Source: Candidatus Bathyarchaeota archaeon | GTDB lineage: Archaea > Thermoproteota > Bathyarchaeia > Bathyarchaeales > Bathycorpusculaceae | Direction: 5' to 3' | Assembly: GCA_903901015.1 (NCBI GenBank) | Contig: CAIUPH010000054.1 | Span: 1-64,000, forward strand | DNA: 64,000 bases | Part shown: positions 9,089-18,613 of the stretch, one piece after another | Layout of the letters: every line of letters begins with the position of its first letter | Numbering within the stretch: the stretch's first letter is position 1 | The notes under the pieces: model-generated | Databases searched by the model: none | What the model was told of the DNA's origin: nothing | Seen by the model: only the letters and a program-made list of their open reading frames with translations | Position numbers and translations under genes: made by a program

Positions 9089-10474
9089 GTGGATACAAGA
9101 ATAGAAATTGACCCGTTGGGCGAACGCGCAATCCCCAAAGATGCTTACTTTGGAATTCAAACGTTGAGGGCAACTGAGAATTTTCCAGTAAGCGGAATCA
9201 AAGCTCCCGTTCAATTCATCAAAGCGTATGTTCTCATCAAAAAAGCCGCTGCATCAGCCAACAACCAAGTCGGCATGCTTGACTCAAAACGCACAAAAGC
9301 CATAGTTGAAGCATGCGACGAAATCCTCGCGGGCAAACTCATCGATCAATTCGTCGTGGACGTTTTTCAGGCGGGCGCAGGCACCTCGTTTAACATGAAC
9401 GTCAACGAGGTCGTGGCGAACAGGGCGCTGGAAATCCTTGGCAAACAGAAGGGCGACTACAAAACCGTTAGCCCAAATGACCACGTTAACATGGGGCAGT
9501 CCACCAACGACACTTATCCGACGGCGCTGCATGTTTCGGTTCTGATAGCGCTTCAGCCTTTGCTTTTGGCGCTCGATGAACTTGCCGAGGCTTTTATTGA
9601 GCTAGGCAGAAAGAATGCTCATGTTTTGAAGTCTGGCAGGACTCATCTGCAGGATGCTGTGCCGGTTACGGTTGGGCAGGAGTTTGGCGCTTACGGTTCT
9701 GCGGTTGCCAACGCGTGTGCTGAACTTCGCAGACGTCAAGAGAACCTATACTCAATTGCTCTTGGCGGCACAGCCACTGGAACAGGCGCCAACGCGCACC
9801 CCGATTACAAAAAAACCGCCACCGCCGAGCTGGGGAAGCTCACGGGTTTCCCGCTTAAGCCTGCGAAAAATAATTTTGAAGCGTTGCAAAGCCACAGGGC
9901 GGCGCAGTCGGTTTCAAGCGGACTCAAGGAACTGGCGCTGGAGCTCATCCGAATCGCGAACGATTTGCGGCTGTTGGCTTCTGGACCCACTACCGGATTC
10001 AACGAAATTACTCTGCCACCGGTTCAGCCTGGATCATCTATAATGCCTGGCAAAGTCAACCCCGTCATGGCGGAGTGCCTTACCATGGTGGCTTTCCAAG
10101 TGGTGGGCAACGATTTAGCCGCATCCATGGCTGTGCAAGCTGGGCAACTGGAACTCAACGTCATGACTCCCGCAATCGCATACAACATGCTCTTTAGCAT
10201 CCAAATCCTTGGCAACTACATCCCTGTCTTCACCAAAAAATGCGTCAAAGGCATAACCGTCAACGAAGAACAATGCAGCCAATACCTCGAGAAAAACCCG
10301 TCCTTAGCCACGCTGCTTGCCCCAAAAATTGGGTATTTGGAAGCCGCCAAAATCGCCAAGCAATCACAGGCCGAGCAACGCGCTGTGAAAGAAATTGCGC
10401 TCGAGAAAAAACTGTTGACCCCAGCTGAAATCGAGAAGATTTTTAGCAGAAAAAACCTTCTCAACGAACCTTAA
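9089..10474 (+). CDS. aspartate ammonia-lyase / class II fumarase superfamily lyase
   Basis: 'GAGTSFNMNVNEVVANRALE', 'PNDHVNMGQSTNDTYPTA', 'GSSIMPGKVNPVMAE'; N-terminus 'YFGIQTLRATENFPVSG' is aspartase-like. Confidence 0.88.
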   Translation: MDTRIEIDPLGERAIPKDAYFGIQTLRATENFPVSGIKAPVQFIKAYVLIKKAAASANNQVGMLDSKRTKAIVEACDEILAGKLIDQFVVDVFQAGAGTSFNMNVNEVVANRALEILGKQKGDYKTVSPNDHVNMGQSTNDTYPTALHVSVLIALQPLLLALDELAEAFIELGRKNAHVLKSGRTHLQDAVPVTVGQEFGAYGSAVANACAELRRRQENLYSIALGGTATGTGANAHPDYKKTATAELGKLTGFPLKPAKNNFEALQSHRAAQSVSSGLKELALELIRIANDLRLLASGPTTGFNEITLPPVQPGSSIMPGKVNPVMAECLTMVAFQVVGNDLAASMAVQAGQLELNVMTPAIAYNMLFSIQILGNYIPVFTKKCVKGITVNEEQCSQYLEKNPSLATLLAPKIGYLEAAKIAKQSQAEQRAVKEIALEKKLLTPAEIEKIFSRKNLLNEP

Positions 10475-10519
10475 AGGGTGCTCGCTTAAGGCGACCTTTC
10501 TCTTATTTAAAAGCAGATT

Positions 10520-11869
10520 TTAACCTGCGGTTCCATACCCGTTTACCGTTACGACTGCGTTTGTGGAACCCTGATTTGACGCAGCATCTATCAGAACCGC
10601 CCAAACTACGCTTTGCGAGGGGTACAGCTGCATCATTTCGTCGTCGGAAAGCCAGACCGAGCTGCTGTTAGTGAAGGTTCGAAACACAGCGTTTGAAACG
10701 GAGTTGTCTATGTATTCTATGCGTATTCTAACCGACACGGTTTCGTTGTTTGGGAAGCCTCCGCTCACGACAATCTGGGGTTTGAACGTGAAGATTTTAA
10801 GCGGACTCAGCTGGATGCTTGCGGTTTGCCCATACTGACCATTTACGCCAACAGGCACGTTGGAAGTTCTTTGGAAGGCGGTACCGACTCCCGCTATCCA
10901 CTCGCCAATTGGGTTATGAATTCTCGATGTCCAGTTGCCAAGGAAACTCACGCCGCTGTCGATGACGGGCGCTGCTTTGCAGGCTGGTCCAATGTCGATG
11001 GCGAACAGGTAAACTGGGTCAGATGCGAACGATTCGAAGACAACGCCGAAAAGCTGGGTCTGATCCATGGTGCCGTCCAGCAGCAGAGCGGTTTGGTTGG
11101 TTTTGCCCTCTCCGCCTATCCAGAACCTAACATCCTGCAGTTGGCTGTCCGAAAACTCTGCCAGCCGCTCAACTTTGATGCCGACTGAGTAATCCTGCAG
11201 GTTAAACGAGCAGCGTTCAATCATCGAGCTGGCGTAGCTGCCTGTACCGTTGTCGACTGGCGTTCGGAAAGCGATGCCTTCGGATGCGTTGATGAACTGG
11301 CAGTTTTCAATTTTGTTGTATTCGGTCCATGTGTTGGTGTTAGCGAATTCTATTCCTGTGGAGGTGTTTTCAAAAAGCGTATTCTCTATGGTTGTGCCAA
11401 ACGAGTTCTCTACTCTAACGGTGGCGTTGATGAGTGTTAATCCTGAGATAAACGCGTACTTCGAAACGGTATAGTTTTCACCGCGGATTATGATTTTGTG
11501 GCCGTTGCCAATGATGGTTGCATCGTCGCTGACGATTTTGGCGTTTATCTTGTTGAAGATGAGGACGTCGCTTGTTAAAGTGTAGGTACCCGAGTTGAGG
11601 TAAACAGATTTTCCCGCGCTTAAAGCGGAATTAATCGTTGACGACGCGCTTGCAGACTGCTCCGCCACAACCCCTGTTAACATGTTTTTTAGTTTGTAAT
11701 TGTTGCCGTCGCGGGAGAGCACATAGTCATAGTTAACGGCGTTGGTGCTCATGGATGATCGGGTGCTCTCAAAAATCAAATAAGTGTTGAAAGCTGAGAG
11801 GACAAGCAGGGCTGCTAGAACGATTACGATGGCGCGTTTGGAGAACAGTTTTTTATAGGATTCTCTCAT
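10520..11869 (-). CDS. secreted/membrane-anchored right-handed beta-helix protein
   Basis: N-terminal TM, pectate-lyase-like repeats with Asn ladders ('IENTLFENTSTGIEFANTNTWTEYNKIENCQFINASEGIAF'). Confidence 0.7.
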   Translation of the reverse strand: MRESYKKLFSKRAIVIVLAALLVLSAFNTYLIFESTRSSMSTNAVNYDYVLSRDGNNYKLKNMLTGVVAEQSASASSTINSALSAGKSVYLNSGTYTLTSDVLIFNKINAKIVSDDATIIGNGHKIIIRGENYTVSKYAFISGLTLINATVRVENSFGTTIENTLFENTSTGIEFANTNTWTEYNKIENCQFINASEGIAFRTPVDNGTGSYASSMIERCSFNLQDYSVGIKVERLAEFSDSQLQDVRFWIGGEGKTNQTALLLDGTMDQTQLFGVVFESFASDPVYLFAIDIGPACKAAPVIDSGVSFLGNWTSRIHNPIGEWIAGVGTAFQRTSNVPVGVNGQYGQTASIQLSPLKIFTFKPQIVVSGGFPNNETVSVRIRIEYIDNSVSNAVFRTFTNSSSVWLSDDEMMQLYPSQSVVWAVLIDAASNQGSTNAVVTVNGYGTAG

Positions 11870-12185
11870 GTTGAAGGCTCAACGGTTTAAAGTACCATGT
11901 AAGAGGCATCGTTAATTAAATTTATTGATAAACCAAATCCCAGCGGAAATGCGGCGTCTATTGCAGATGGAATTTAAGCCTATCTTACACTATTTTCAGC
12001 TTTTTTAGACCCGTTAACTCTAAATGCAACCAGCGTTTCCCGCTGGCTGTTACACTATATAAACCAGAAAACTTTTCTGTCAAATCATCGATTTTTGAGG
12101 CAGTCAACAGTTAGTCAAGAAAGTTGGACTAACTTTAGTCAAGAAACCTTTACGAAAACGCATATCAACTAACCCAACTAAGCAG

Positions 12186-12380
12186 ATGCCAAGGAGAGAA
12201 ACACACATGGCGTTAAACCACTATGTAATTACTCACAGGCTCCTCATACAAATACAGAGACGCGGCTGCGTTTTCTGTGCAATATGTCATCAACCCATCG
12301 TGGAAGGGCAACGGGTGGCTTCAAGAAAAACCACGTCTGTGCGCCACGAAGACTGCTACGAGCGCTCCTTCATCACTTAA
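12186..12380 (+). CDS. small zinc-finger protein
   Basis: CVFCAICHQPIVEGQRVASRKTTSVRHEDCYERSF. Confidence 0.5.
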   Translation: MPRRETHMALNHYVITHRLLIQIQRRGCVFCAICHQPIVEGQRVASRKTTSVRHEDCYERSFIT

Positions 12381-12387
12381 ACAAAAT

Positions 12388-12732
12388 TTAGAGTTTCATT
12401 ATTTGGGCGTGGGGCACGCCTTCTATTTTTATCACTGCGTCAGGATGAACATATCCTTGGGCGATGGCGGTTTCCACGCAGTGTTTGCCCACAAGATTCA
12501 CAATCGTTGAATTATTAATCAAGCCGACCGCTTCATCCACGGTTACTTTTCGTCCCTTGTAGAACTCTTCTTTTATTTTGAAGACAATTTTGCCTTCTCG
12601 AAGCGTTCGCCCGAGCAAATCGCAGTCGCAAACTGCTAGGACTACATGTCCCGCGTTTCTTTGGATGTTAAGGTAGCATTCCAAGTTATTTCTCTCAGAG
12701 CTGTTTAATGCTTGATTTTGCGCCACATGCAT
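12388..12732 (-). CDS. DUF424 family protein (start overestimated by ORF track)
   Basis: 'VVLAVCDCDLLGRTLREGKIVFKIKEEFYKG...STIVNLVGKHCVETAIAQGYVHPDAVIKIEGVPHAQI'. Confidence 0.85.
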   Translation of the reverse strand: MHVAQNQALNSSERNNLECYLNIQRNAGHVVLAVCDCDLLGRTLREGKIVFKIKEEFYKGRKVTVDEAVGLINNSTIVNLVGKHCVETAIAQGYVHPDAVIKIEGVPHAQIMKL

Positions 12733-13105
12733 TGCATACCAAGAAGGCTAGGCGTTTTTCTTTTACGATACGTGTGTCCGGTCGTTTGCATACTGGGCAG
12801 GTGACGTAGCCTTCAAGGTACCTTTGCAGCAGACGTTCAAAGCTGTCGGCGCGGAATTTGCCCTGGAAAATAGCACGTGTATCATGGTATGTAGCTGCTG
12901 TAGCCATTTCCCGGGTTAAGAACTTTAAGACGTGCTGTGGATCGCGGTCTAAGGCGTCGGCTACATCTTTAAAGTTAGAAATAATCGTGCGCATTCCAAC
13001 GGTGTTAATGTACAATCTGGGAAGTTCTAGACGTTCGCGTTTTTCGGAGACTTGGGGCATTTGAGCGCAAGCCCGTTTTAAGAGGTCGTCGTAGTTGAAG
13101 GTCAT
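12695..13105 (-). CDS. translation initiation factor aIF2 subunit beta
   Basis: 'DRDPQHVLKFLTREMAT', C-terminal zinc ribbon 'YVTCPVCKRPDTRIVKEKRLAFLVCNACGAKSSI'. Confidence 0.95.
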   Translation of the reverse strand: MTFNYDDLLKRACAQMPQVSEKRERLELPRLYINTVGMRTIISNFKDVADALDRDPQHVLKFLTREMATAATYHDTRAIFQGKFRADSFERLLQRYLEGYVTCPVCKRPDTRIVKEKRLAFLVCNACGAKSSIKQL

Positions 13106-13286
13106 GTTTGCATCTCAACAAATCATGGTGCCAGCACATATTTAAAATTATAACGTTGGAAAACGCCGTTGCGATGGCAATGCCGCGTTTTCTAAAAGGA
13201 AAACCATACTAACAAGGTAAATCAATATAAATTCCGAAAGCACAGCTAAGTAACAACCCTCAACATAACGATACAGAGGCTAACGC

Positions 13287-14237
13287 GTGACAGAGAACCA
13301 AAAACCCATCCAAGAAGGCAACGTCAACCTACAGATTGACAAGATAAAAAAGCAGATTGGTGAAGCAAACAACCAAATTAAAAAGTACGTTGAGAAACGA
13401 AACCAGCTTCACGAGCAAGTCCGCAAGTCAAGAGATGAAATTAACTGTATAAAGTCTGAAAGAGATGCCTTAAACGCGAAGGTTAGGGCGCTCAAAGAAC
13501 AAAGGAACCTCATCAGAGACCAAACTGCACCCTTCATGGAGCAGGTTAATGCGTTGGATGCGAAAATCGTTGAACTCCGAAAGACAGTGCCGCATGTGAG
13601 TCAACGTGAACTCCAAGAGGAACTCGACGCGGTTGAATGGAAGATTTCCACAACTTCATTGGACATCCCAGAAGAGAAAAGACTCGTTGGGCAAGTCAAA
13701 GAACTTGAACTTCAGCTTAAAGGTTACAAAAAAATAGATAAACAACACAAGAAAATCAAGGAACTGCTTGAACAACGCAAGGTACTTGATGCGCAAGCAG
13801 ACGTTTTCCACAAGGAATTAACCGAGTTAGCCAAGAAAAGCCAAGATTTACATGCCTCGATGATAGAAAAAGTCAACGCCGTGAAAAAAGACAAGTCGGA
13901 AGCAGACGGTCTTCACCAAGCTTTCGTTAAAGCCAAGGAACAAAATACTTTGTGGTATGAACAAATCCGGCAGTTGATCGAGCAAAGCAGAGGACAAAGA
14001 GCAGTCTTTAAAGAGGTCGACTTGACCAAACGCAAGGAAGAAGAAGCAAAATGGCAAGTTGAACAGGCCAAACGAAAAGAGGAAGCTGCACAGCGAGCTG
14101 TTAAAGCTAAAGAGATTAAGGAGAAAATCGGTTCTGAAGCCAAAGAAAAACTTCAACGCGGCGAAAAAGTCAACTGGGAAGAATTCCAGATGATGCTCGG
14201 CGATGATGAAGAAAACGACTCAGAGGCACAAGATTAA
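13287..14237 (+). CDS. long coiled-coil protein (COG1340-like)
   Basis: Extended heptad-like Lys/Glu/Gln-rich sequence. Confidence 0.7.
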   Translation: MTENQKPIQEGNVNLQIDKIKKQIGEANNQIKKYVEKRNQLHEQVRKSRDEINCIKSERDALNAKVRALKEQRNLIRDQTAPFMEQVNALDAKIVELRKTVPHVSQRELQEELDAVEWKISTTSLDIPEEKRLVGQVKELELQLKGYKKIDKQHKKIKELLEQRKVLDAQADVFHKELTELAKKSQDLHASMIEKVNAVKKDKSEADGLHQAFVKAKEQNTLWYEQIRQLIEQSRGQRAVFKEVDLTKRKEEEAKWQVEQAKRKEEAAQRAVKAKEIKEKIGSEAKEKLQRGEKVNWEEFQMMLGDDEENDSEAQD

Positions 14238-14274
14238 AGTTAATCTTGCAATGATTAAGAGTTAGAGATTCGCG

Positions 14275-15504
14275 ATGGCTAACCGGGAAACCCAACAGCA
14301 GACGCAAAAACGCATCCTCATTTTATGTGTTGATAGAGATGGCGATATAGAAGTTAAAGCAGGAATAAAGACACCGCTTTTGGGAAGAACCGCCAACCTC
14401 GACGGCGCCGTTGCTTTAGCCCTTAAAGACCCTGAAGAACCCGATGCCAACGCCATGTTTGAAGCAGTCAGGCTCTATGACAGGTTATATGACGAGAAGC
14501 AGCCTGAAGAAACCTTCGAAGTCGCAACCATCTCGGGCAACAATTTGGGCGGGGTTAGCGCCGACAGGAAACTTGTCGTTGAACTAAACAATCTGCTTGA
14601 GTCTTTCAGCGCCAACGAAGTCATTCTTGTTACTGATGGGTACTCTGATGAGGCGGTTTTGCCGCTGGTGGAGTCAAGAGTGCCCGTTTCGTCAGTGAGG
14701 CGTATCGTGATTAAGCACAGCGAATCAATTGAGGAAACTGCGGCTGTATTCACAAAGTACGTTCGTTTACTCGTGGATAACCCAAGGTATGCGCGTATTG
14801 CGCTTGGGTTACCCGGCATATTGGTTTTCATTTTTGGTATTCTCTGGGGTATCAACCTGTTCTACCCCGGCACCATATACTACTACGGCGTAGCCATAGT
14901 CATTGTAGTGGGCGGTTTTCTGTTGCTCAAGGGCTTTGGCGTTGACAGAGCAACTAAAGACGTCTATAAGTGGGCAAGAGACTATTCGCCGCCGTCGCTT
15001 CCTATACAAATCTCAAACTACACTATCATCGTTGGAATACTTTGCATAGCTGTAAGTGTTTACCTTGGCGTTGCAAACGTTAACATCAATGTGGCACCCG
15101 CCGCCAATTTAGCAGCGTGGTTGAGCATGGCGCCCAGAGTAGCTTACTACTTCATTACTGGAATCATCGGTCTTTTAGTGGCGGGTATAGTCATTGTTTT
15201 GCTGGGGAGAAGTATCCGGTTGTACTTTGAGCGAGATACTAGGTTACTGCGGAACGTGGCTTTAATCGTTTCAGTGGCTTGGTCAAACTGGATCTTTGTC
15301 GCAACCGCAAACGTCATAATCCATTACTACAACGTTTCAAACGCTGTAGTTGGGTTGAACGATCCGTTTTTCCAAAATTTCCTGTTCACCATAATTGTGG
15401 GTATCCTAATTGGGGTGGCGTCTGTCTTGTTGATTAACATAGTTAACCGTTCTGCAAAAGGTTTCTTCACGAAGAAAGATGCGGAAAAACCTGACGAACC
15501 GTAA
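14275..15504 (+). CDS. DUF373 family membrane protein
   Basis: 'ILILCVDRDGDIEVKAGIKTPLLGRTANLDGAVALALKDPEEPDANAMFEAVRLYD' plus multiple TM segments. Confidence 0.9.
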   Translation: MANRETQQQTQKRILILCVDRDGDIEVKAGIKTPLLGRTANLDGAVALALKDPEEPDANAMFEAVRLYDRLYDEKQPEETFEVATISGNNLGGVSADRKLVVELNNLLESFSANEVILVTDGYSDEAVLPLVESRVPVSSVRRIVIKHSESIEETAAVFTKYVRLLVDNPRYARIALGLPGILVFIFGILWGINLFYPGTIYYYGVAIVIVVGGFLLLKGFGVDRATKDVYKWARDYSPPSLPIQISNYTIIVGILCIAVSVYLGVANVNINVAPAANLAAWLSMAPRVAYYFITGIIGLLVAGIVIVLLGRSIRLYFERDTRLLRNVALIVSVAWSNWIFVATANVIIHYYNVSNAVVGLNDPFFQNFLFTIIVGILIGVASVLLINIVNRSAKGFFTKKDAEKPDEP

Positions 15505-15638
15505 CAATCCGTCTGAGTTTTTTCTGGTTGTTTATTTTCTTGATTAGGGGAAGCTTTAATTGAAACATTCAAGGCTTTAGCTATAGTGCATTACGGGAAT
15601 GCGAGCGCAAAATTGTTTATGTATGAGAGGTTCGGGTA

Positions 15639-16433
15639 GTGCTTAAGAGATTTCTCTCGGTTATCGGCGCCTACAAGGTTTATGAGAAATGGCTGTTTCT
15701 CCAAGTTAAAAACGGCATTAAACCCGAGCACATAGCCATAATTCTTGATGGAAACAGGCGTTGGGCAAACGACAAAGAAAACAACCCTTGGCTCACGGAC
15801 AAGTGGGGTCACAAGCAAGGAGCAGACATCGTTGAGATGCTTTTAGACTGGTGCCAGATGCTTAACGTTAAATTCGTCACCCTCTACACGTTCTCGACCG
15901 AGAATTTTAGCCGTAACCCCGATGAAATAACCAAGATTATGCAGATTGCCGAAGAAAGATTCGACAAACTGCTCACTGACGAGCGAGTCCACAGAAATAA
16001 GGTTCGCGTTAAAGTCATCGGCAGAGTTAACATGTTGCCCGACAGCTTACAGAAGAGCATTGCCAATGTTGAGAAGGCTACGGAGAATTATGATTGTTTC
16101 TTTTGGAACTTCGCTTTTGCCTATGGCGGCAGAGCAGAAATCGTGGATGCAGCTAAAACCATCGCTACGAAAGTTAAAAGCGGCGAATTAAACGTCGAAG
16201 ATGTCACTGAATCCACGTTTGAAAAGTACCTGTACACTTCACACATGCCTAAACAGGACCCAGACATGATTATCCGCACTTCAGGCGAGGAACGAATGAG
16301 CGGTTTTCTGCTCTGGCAAGCCGCGTACAGCGAACTTTTGTTCCTCGATGTTTACTGGCCCGACTTCCGCTTAATCGACTTGTTAAGAGCCATCAGGGTG
16401 TTTCAGCACCGCAAACGCCGCTTCGGCACATAA
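15639..16433 (+). CDS. uppS: cis-prenyltransferase (polyprenyl diphosphate synthase)
   Basis: 'HIAIILDGNRRWA', 'TLYTFSTENFSR', 'PDMIIRTSGEERMSGFLLWQAAYSELLFLDVYWPDF'. Confidence 0.95.
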   Translation: MLKRFLSVIGAYKVYEKWLFLQVKNGIKPEHIAIILDGNRRWANDKENNPWLTDKWGHKQGADIVEMLLDWCQMLNVKFVTLYTFSTENFSRNPDEITKIMQIAEERFDKLLTDERVHRNKVRVKVIGRVNMLPDSLQKSIANVEKATENYDCFFWNFAFAYGGRAEIVDAAKTIATKVKSGELNVEDVTESTFEKYLYTSHMPKQDPDMIIRTSGEERMSGFLLWQAAYSELLFLDVYWPDFRLIDLLRAIRVFQHRKRRFGT

Positions 16434-16467
16434 GGAGCTTTTCTCTCTTTATGTGGGAAAAACGGTT

Positions 16468-16845
16468 TTAGGAATTCCACAAGTCTGCAAAATGAAACAA
16501 TTGCTTTTTGTGTTTGCAACGTTTTTCCGCGCCTGTTTCAATGTGAGATATCCGAATTTTATCACACGCCCAACATAGCACCATGTTGAAAACGCCTTCT
16601 TGTGGTTGTGAATCCATGTATAGCTCACTTTTATTTTCACAAGAATCAATGAACAGCAACGACAGCACAATGCAAGCGGGCACTAGCATGGCCCATTCGG
16701 ATAAGACACCGCCACCCAACCAGCAAACCAACCCTACACCTAATAACAAACCCACAAACAAAAGACAAAACAAAAAGATTTTTTCAAAATAGGGCAAAGG
16801 GCTACGACACACAAAAGGTTCCAGAAAGATATTTCTGATTCTCAA
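16468..16845 (-). CDS. small membrane protein with C-terminal zinc-ribbon-like tail; intact copy of a dispersed family
   Basis: Two hydrophobic segments then CWACDKIRISHIETGAEKRCKH; related decayed copy at 63362-63600. Confidence 0.5.
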   Translation of the reverse strand: MRIRNIFLEPFVCRSPLPYFEKIFLFCLLFVGLLLGVGLVCWLGGGVLSEWAMLVPACIVLSLLFIDSCENKSELYMDSQPQEGVFNMVLCWACDKIRISHIETGAEKRCKHKKQLFHFADLWNS

Positions 16846-16889
16846 TTAGAAAAGTCTGCCTTTTACTCAATTGCGGTTTGGTCATGTGT

Positions 16890-17324
16890 TTATTTTTTTA
16901 ATGGGTCTTTTATCGTTAGGCTGGTGTTTTTGTAGGATATTTTTTGAAGTTTCAGTAGCTCGTTGTCGTGGGTATACATGACAGGTGTGTTGTTTGCTAA
17001 GAAATTAGCCACTATCAGGGAATCTCTGCCGCCAAGTTTGTGCTGTACTGCTAGATTGAGGGCTATTGTACTGATTTTTCGTGTTTGATTGTAAAATTCT
17101 GTGTTAGGCATATTTATGAGGGTTAATAGAGCATCCGCCGCTTCTTCAGGCAACCATTTCTGAGAACGCACAAGTGTATGGTATGCTTCGTGGATTGTTG
17201 TGGGATTGAAGGCAATTTTGTTTTCAGAAGTTAATCCAAGCAGCAGATTCTTGGCGGTTTCATGTTCTGGGTATGCATCATCAAGGGCATAACAGACAAA
17301 GTTGGCGTCCAAGCCAGTTATCAT
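16890..17324 (-). CDS. PIN-domain toxin (VapC-like)
   Basis: 'GLDANFVCYALDDAYPEHETAKNLL', 'ALNLAVQHKLGGRDSLIVANFLANNTPVMYTHDNEL'. Confidence 0.8.
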   Translation of the reverse strand: MITGLDANFVCYALDDAYPEHETAKNLLLGLTSENKIAFNPTTIHEAYHTLVRSQKWLPEEAADALLTLINMPNTEFYNQTRKISTIALNLAVQHKLGGRDSLIVANFLANNTPVMYTHDNELLKLQKISYKNTSLTIKDPLKK

Positions 17325-17575
17325 TCGCTTTTGCCCCAGATTGACTTCATCTTTTCAGGGGACCAGTTCTCGGGTTTGCCTGTTCGTTTGCGTTTTGAGT
17401 TGATGATTTTGCGGAGTTTCTCGACTGCGTCTTCTTTTTTGCCTGGGACTAGTAGAAAGCCTTCGGGAACTCTTTTTATGGTTGCGGTTTCACCTATTTC
17501 TTTGCGGATTTCTGCTGGAATGCAGATTCTGCCTTTAGAATCTACTTTTACGTTGACTTGCTCGACTAACTCCAT
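17321..17575 (-). CDS. AbrB/SpoVT-type antitoxin (VapB-like)
   Basis: 'VDSKGRICIPAEIRKEIGETATIKRVPEGFLLVP'; overlaps PIN gene. Confidence 0.85.
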   Translation of the reverse strand: MELVEQVNVKVDSKGRICIPAEIRKEIGETATIKRVPEGFLLVPGKKEDAVEKLRKIINSKRKRTGKPENWSPEKMKSIWGKSE

Positions 17576-17690
17576 GTCTATCCCACACCTACAGTGGGAG
17601 AAGGGTGGATTTAAAACTTGCTCAAAAGAGAAAAGGGATTTTTAGTTAGTTAATTCTCGTGTTGTTTGCAGGCGTTTGTTTCATCGGGGT

Positions 17691-17760
17691 TTATGCTCGT
17701 TTTTGGGTGCTGACTATGCTGATTACGTCTCGGTCTTTTAGGATGGCGTCTTCACCTATC
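17691..17760 (-). pseudogene. duplicated C-terminal fragment of Obg-like GTPase TGS domain
   Basis: Translates to IGEDAILKDRDVISIVSTQKRA*, near-identical to the C-terminus of the 18614-19843 gene (IGEDAILKDRDVISIVSAKKRG*). Confidence 0.8.
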
Positions 17761-17852
17761 CACCTCAGCGAGCTTTTTCAAAGGTAGCGGTGGCCGTTGC
17801 GCTGGGCTTAGTTTTTCCCAAACTACTGTATCGTTCGCTGGTCAATTAGCTA

Positions 17853-18491
17853 TTAATATTTGTGGTATGTGCGCCATTTTTTGCTTTTGGGCTTTCTCAG
17901 TTGTTCGCCGCATGTGGGGCAGTATGCTTTTTTGTTAGATACTGGTAGAGTTTTGCCGGCGCGCCATAAGTGGCCGTGTGGGCAGCGGAGGTCATAGCTG
18001 AAGGGTTGTGTTTGGTAGTCTTGTGGGTTAGTTAAGATGTCTTCTTCGGTGGAGAGGTTGTTTTTTATGATTTCATGCGGGGGAATAATTGCGGCGAGGT
18101 TAACTGGTTTTGACTGGAAATATGTTTCTTGTTGAACCGTGACTTGGGGTTTGGCTGGCCTTTTAAATTCAACCTTTCTGGCTGGGCGGGAAAAGGCTGT
18201 TTTAGCCAACTTAGCTATCACGTCTTTATGTTTAAGGTAAACTGTTGCATGGGCAACTGGCTTGGCGGCCTCTGCTTGGAGAAGTCTCTTGACGGGTTTG
18301 GCGGATGAAAAAACTTTGATTGAAACAGGCGAGGTGGCTTGCGCTGCCCAGTCGGGGGCGTCAGCTTTAGCGTTCTTTTTGGCTGAGACTTTCTTGATTT
18401 TAATCAGCGTAGCAGTAGTTGAAGTCCCGCAGTCGGTGCAGCTTTGGCTGTATTGCTGGAGTCGTCTTCCGCATTTTCGACAAAAAGGCAT
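17853..18491 (-). CDS. protein with N- and C-terminal zinc ribbons
   Basis: CRKCGRRLQQYSQSCTDCG at N-terminus; CPHGHLWRAGKTLPVSNKKAYCPTCGEQL at C-terminus. Confidence 0.55.
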   Translation of the reverse strand: MPFCRKCGRRLQQYSQSCTDCGTSTTATLIKIKKVSAKKNAKADAPDWAAQATSPVSIKVFSSAKPVKRLLQAEAAKPVAHATVYLKHKDVIAKLAKTAFSRPARKVEFKRPAKPQVTVQQETYFQSKPVNLAAIIPPHEIIKNNLSTEEDILTNPQDYQTQPFSYDLRCPHGHLWRAGKTLPVSNKKAYCPTCGEQLRKPKSKKWRTYHKY

Positions 18492-18613
18492 GTGTTCACT
18501 TTGAATTTAAAAAAGTGTGCTGTTCCCTTTAAACTTTAACATGCCAAGCGAACATTGTTGCAAGGTAGACATTGCACATGGATTTTAGTCGACAAATAAA
18601 GTCTTTTTTTGGG

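Noticed and set aside
9654-10043. 129-aa plus ORF inside the lyase gene
   Set aside because: Shadow frame of a strongly conserved CDS.
12105-12170. GTTAGTC...GACTAAC with repeated TTAGTCAAGAAA
   Set aside because: Short and only two copies; could be an operator but too weak to claim without conservation data.
16890-17575. VapBC pair as a novel defence system
   Set aside because: PIN plus AbrB-type pair is a common, well-described toxin-antitoxin arrangement.
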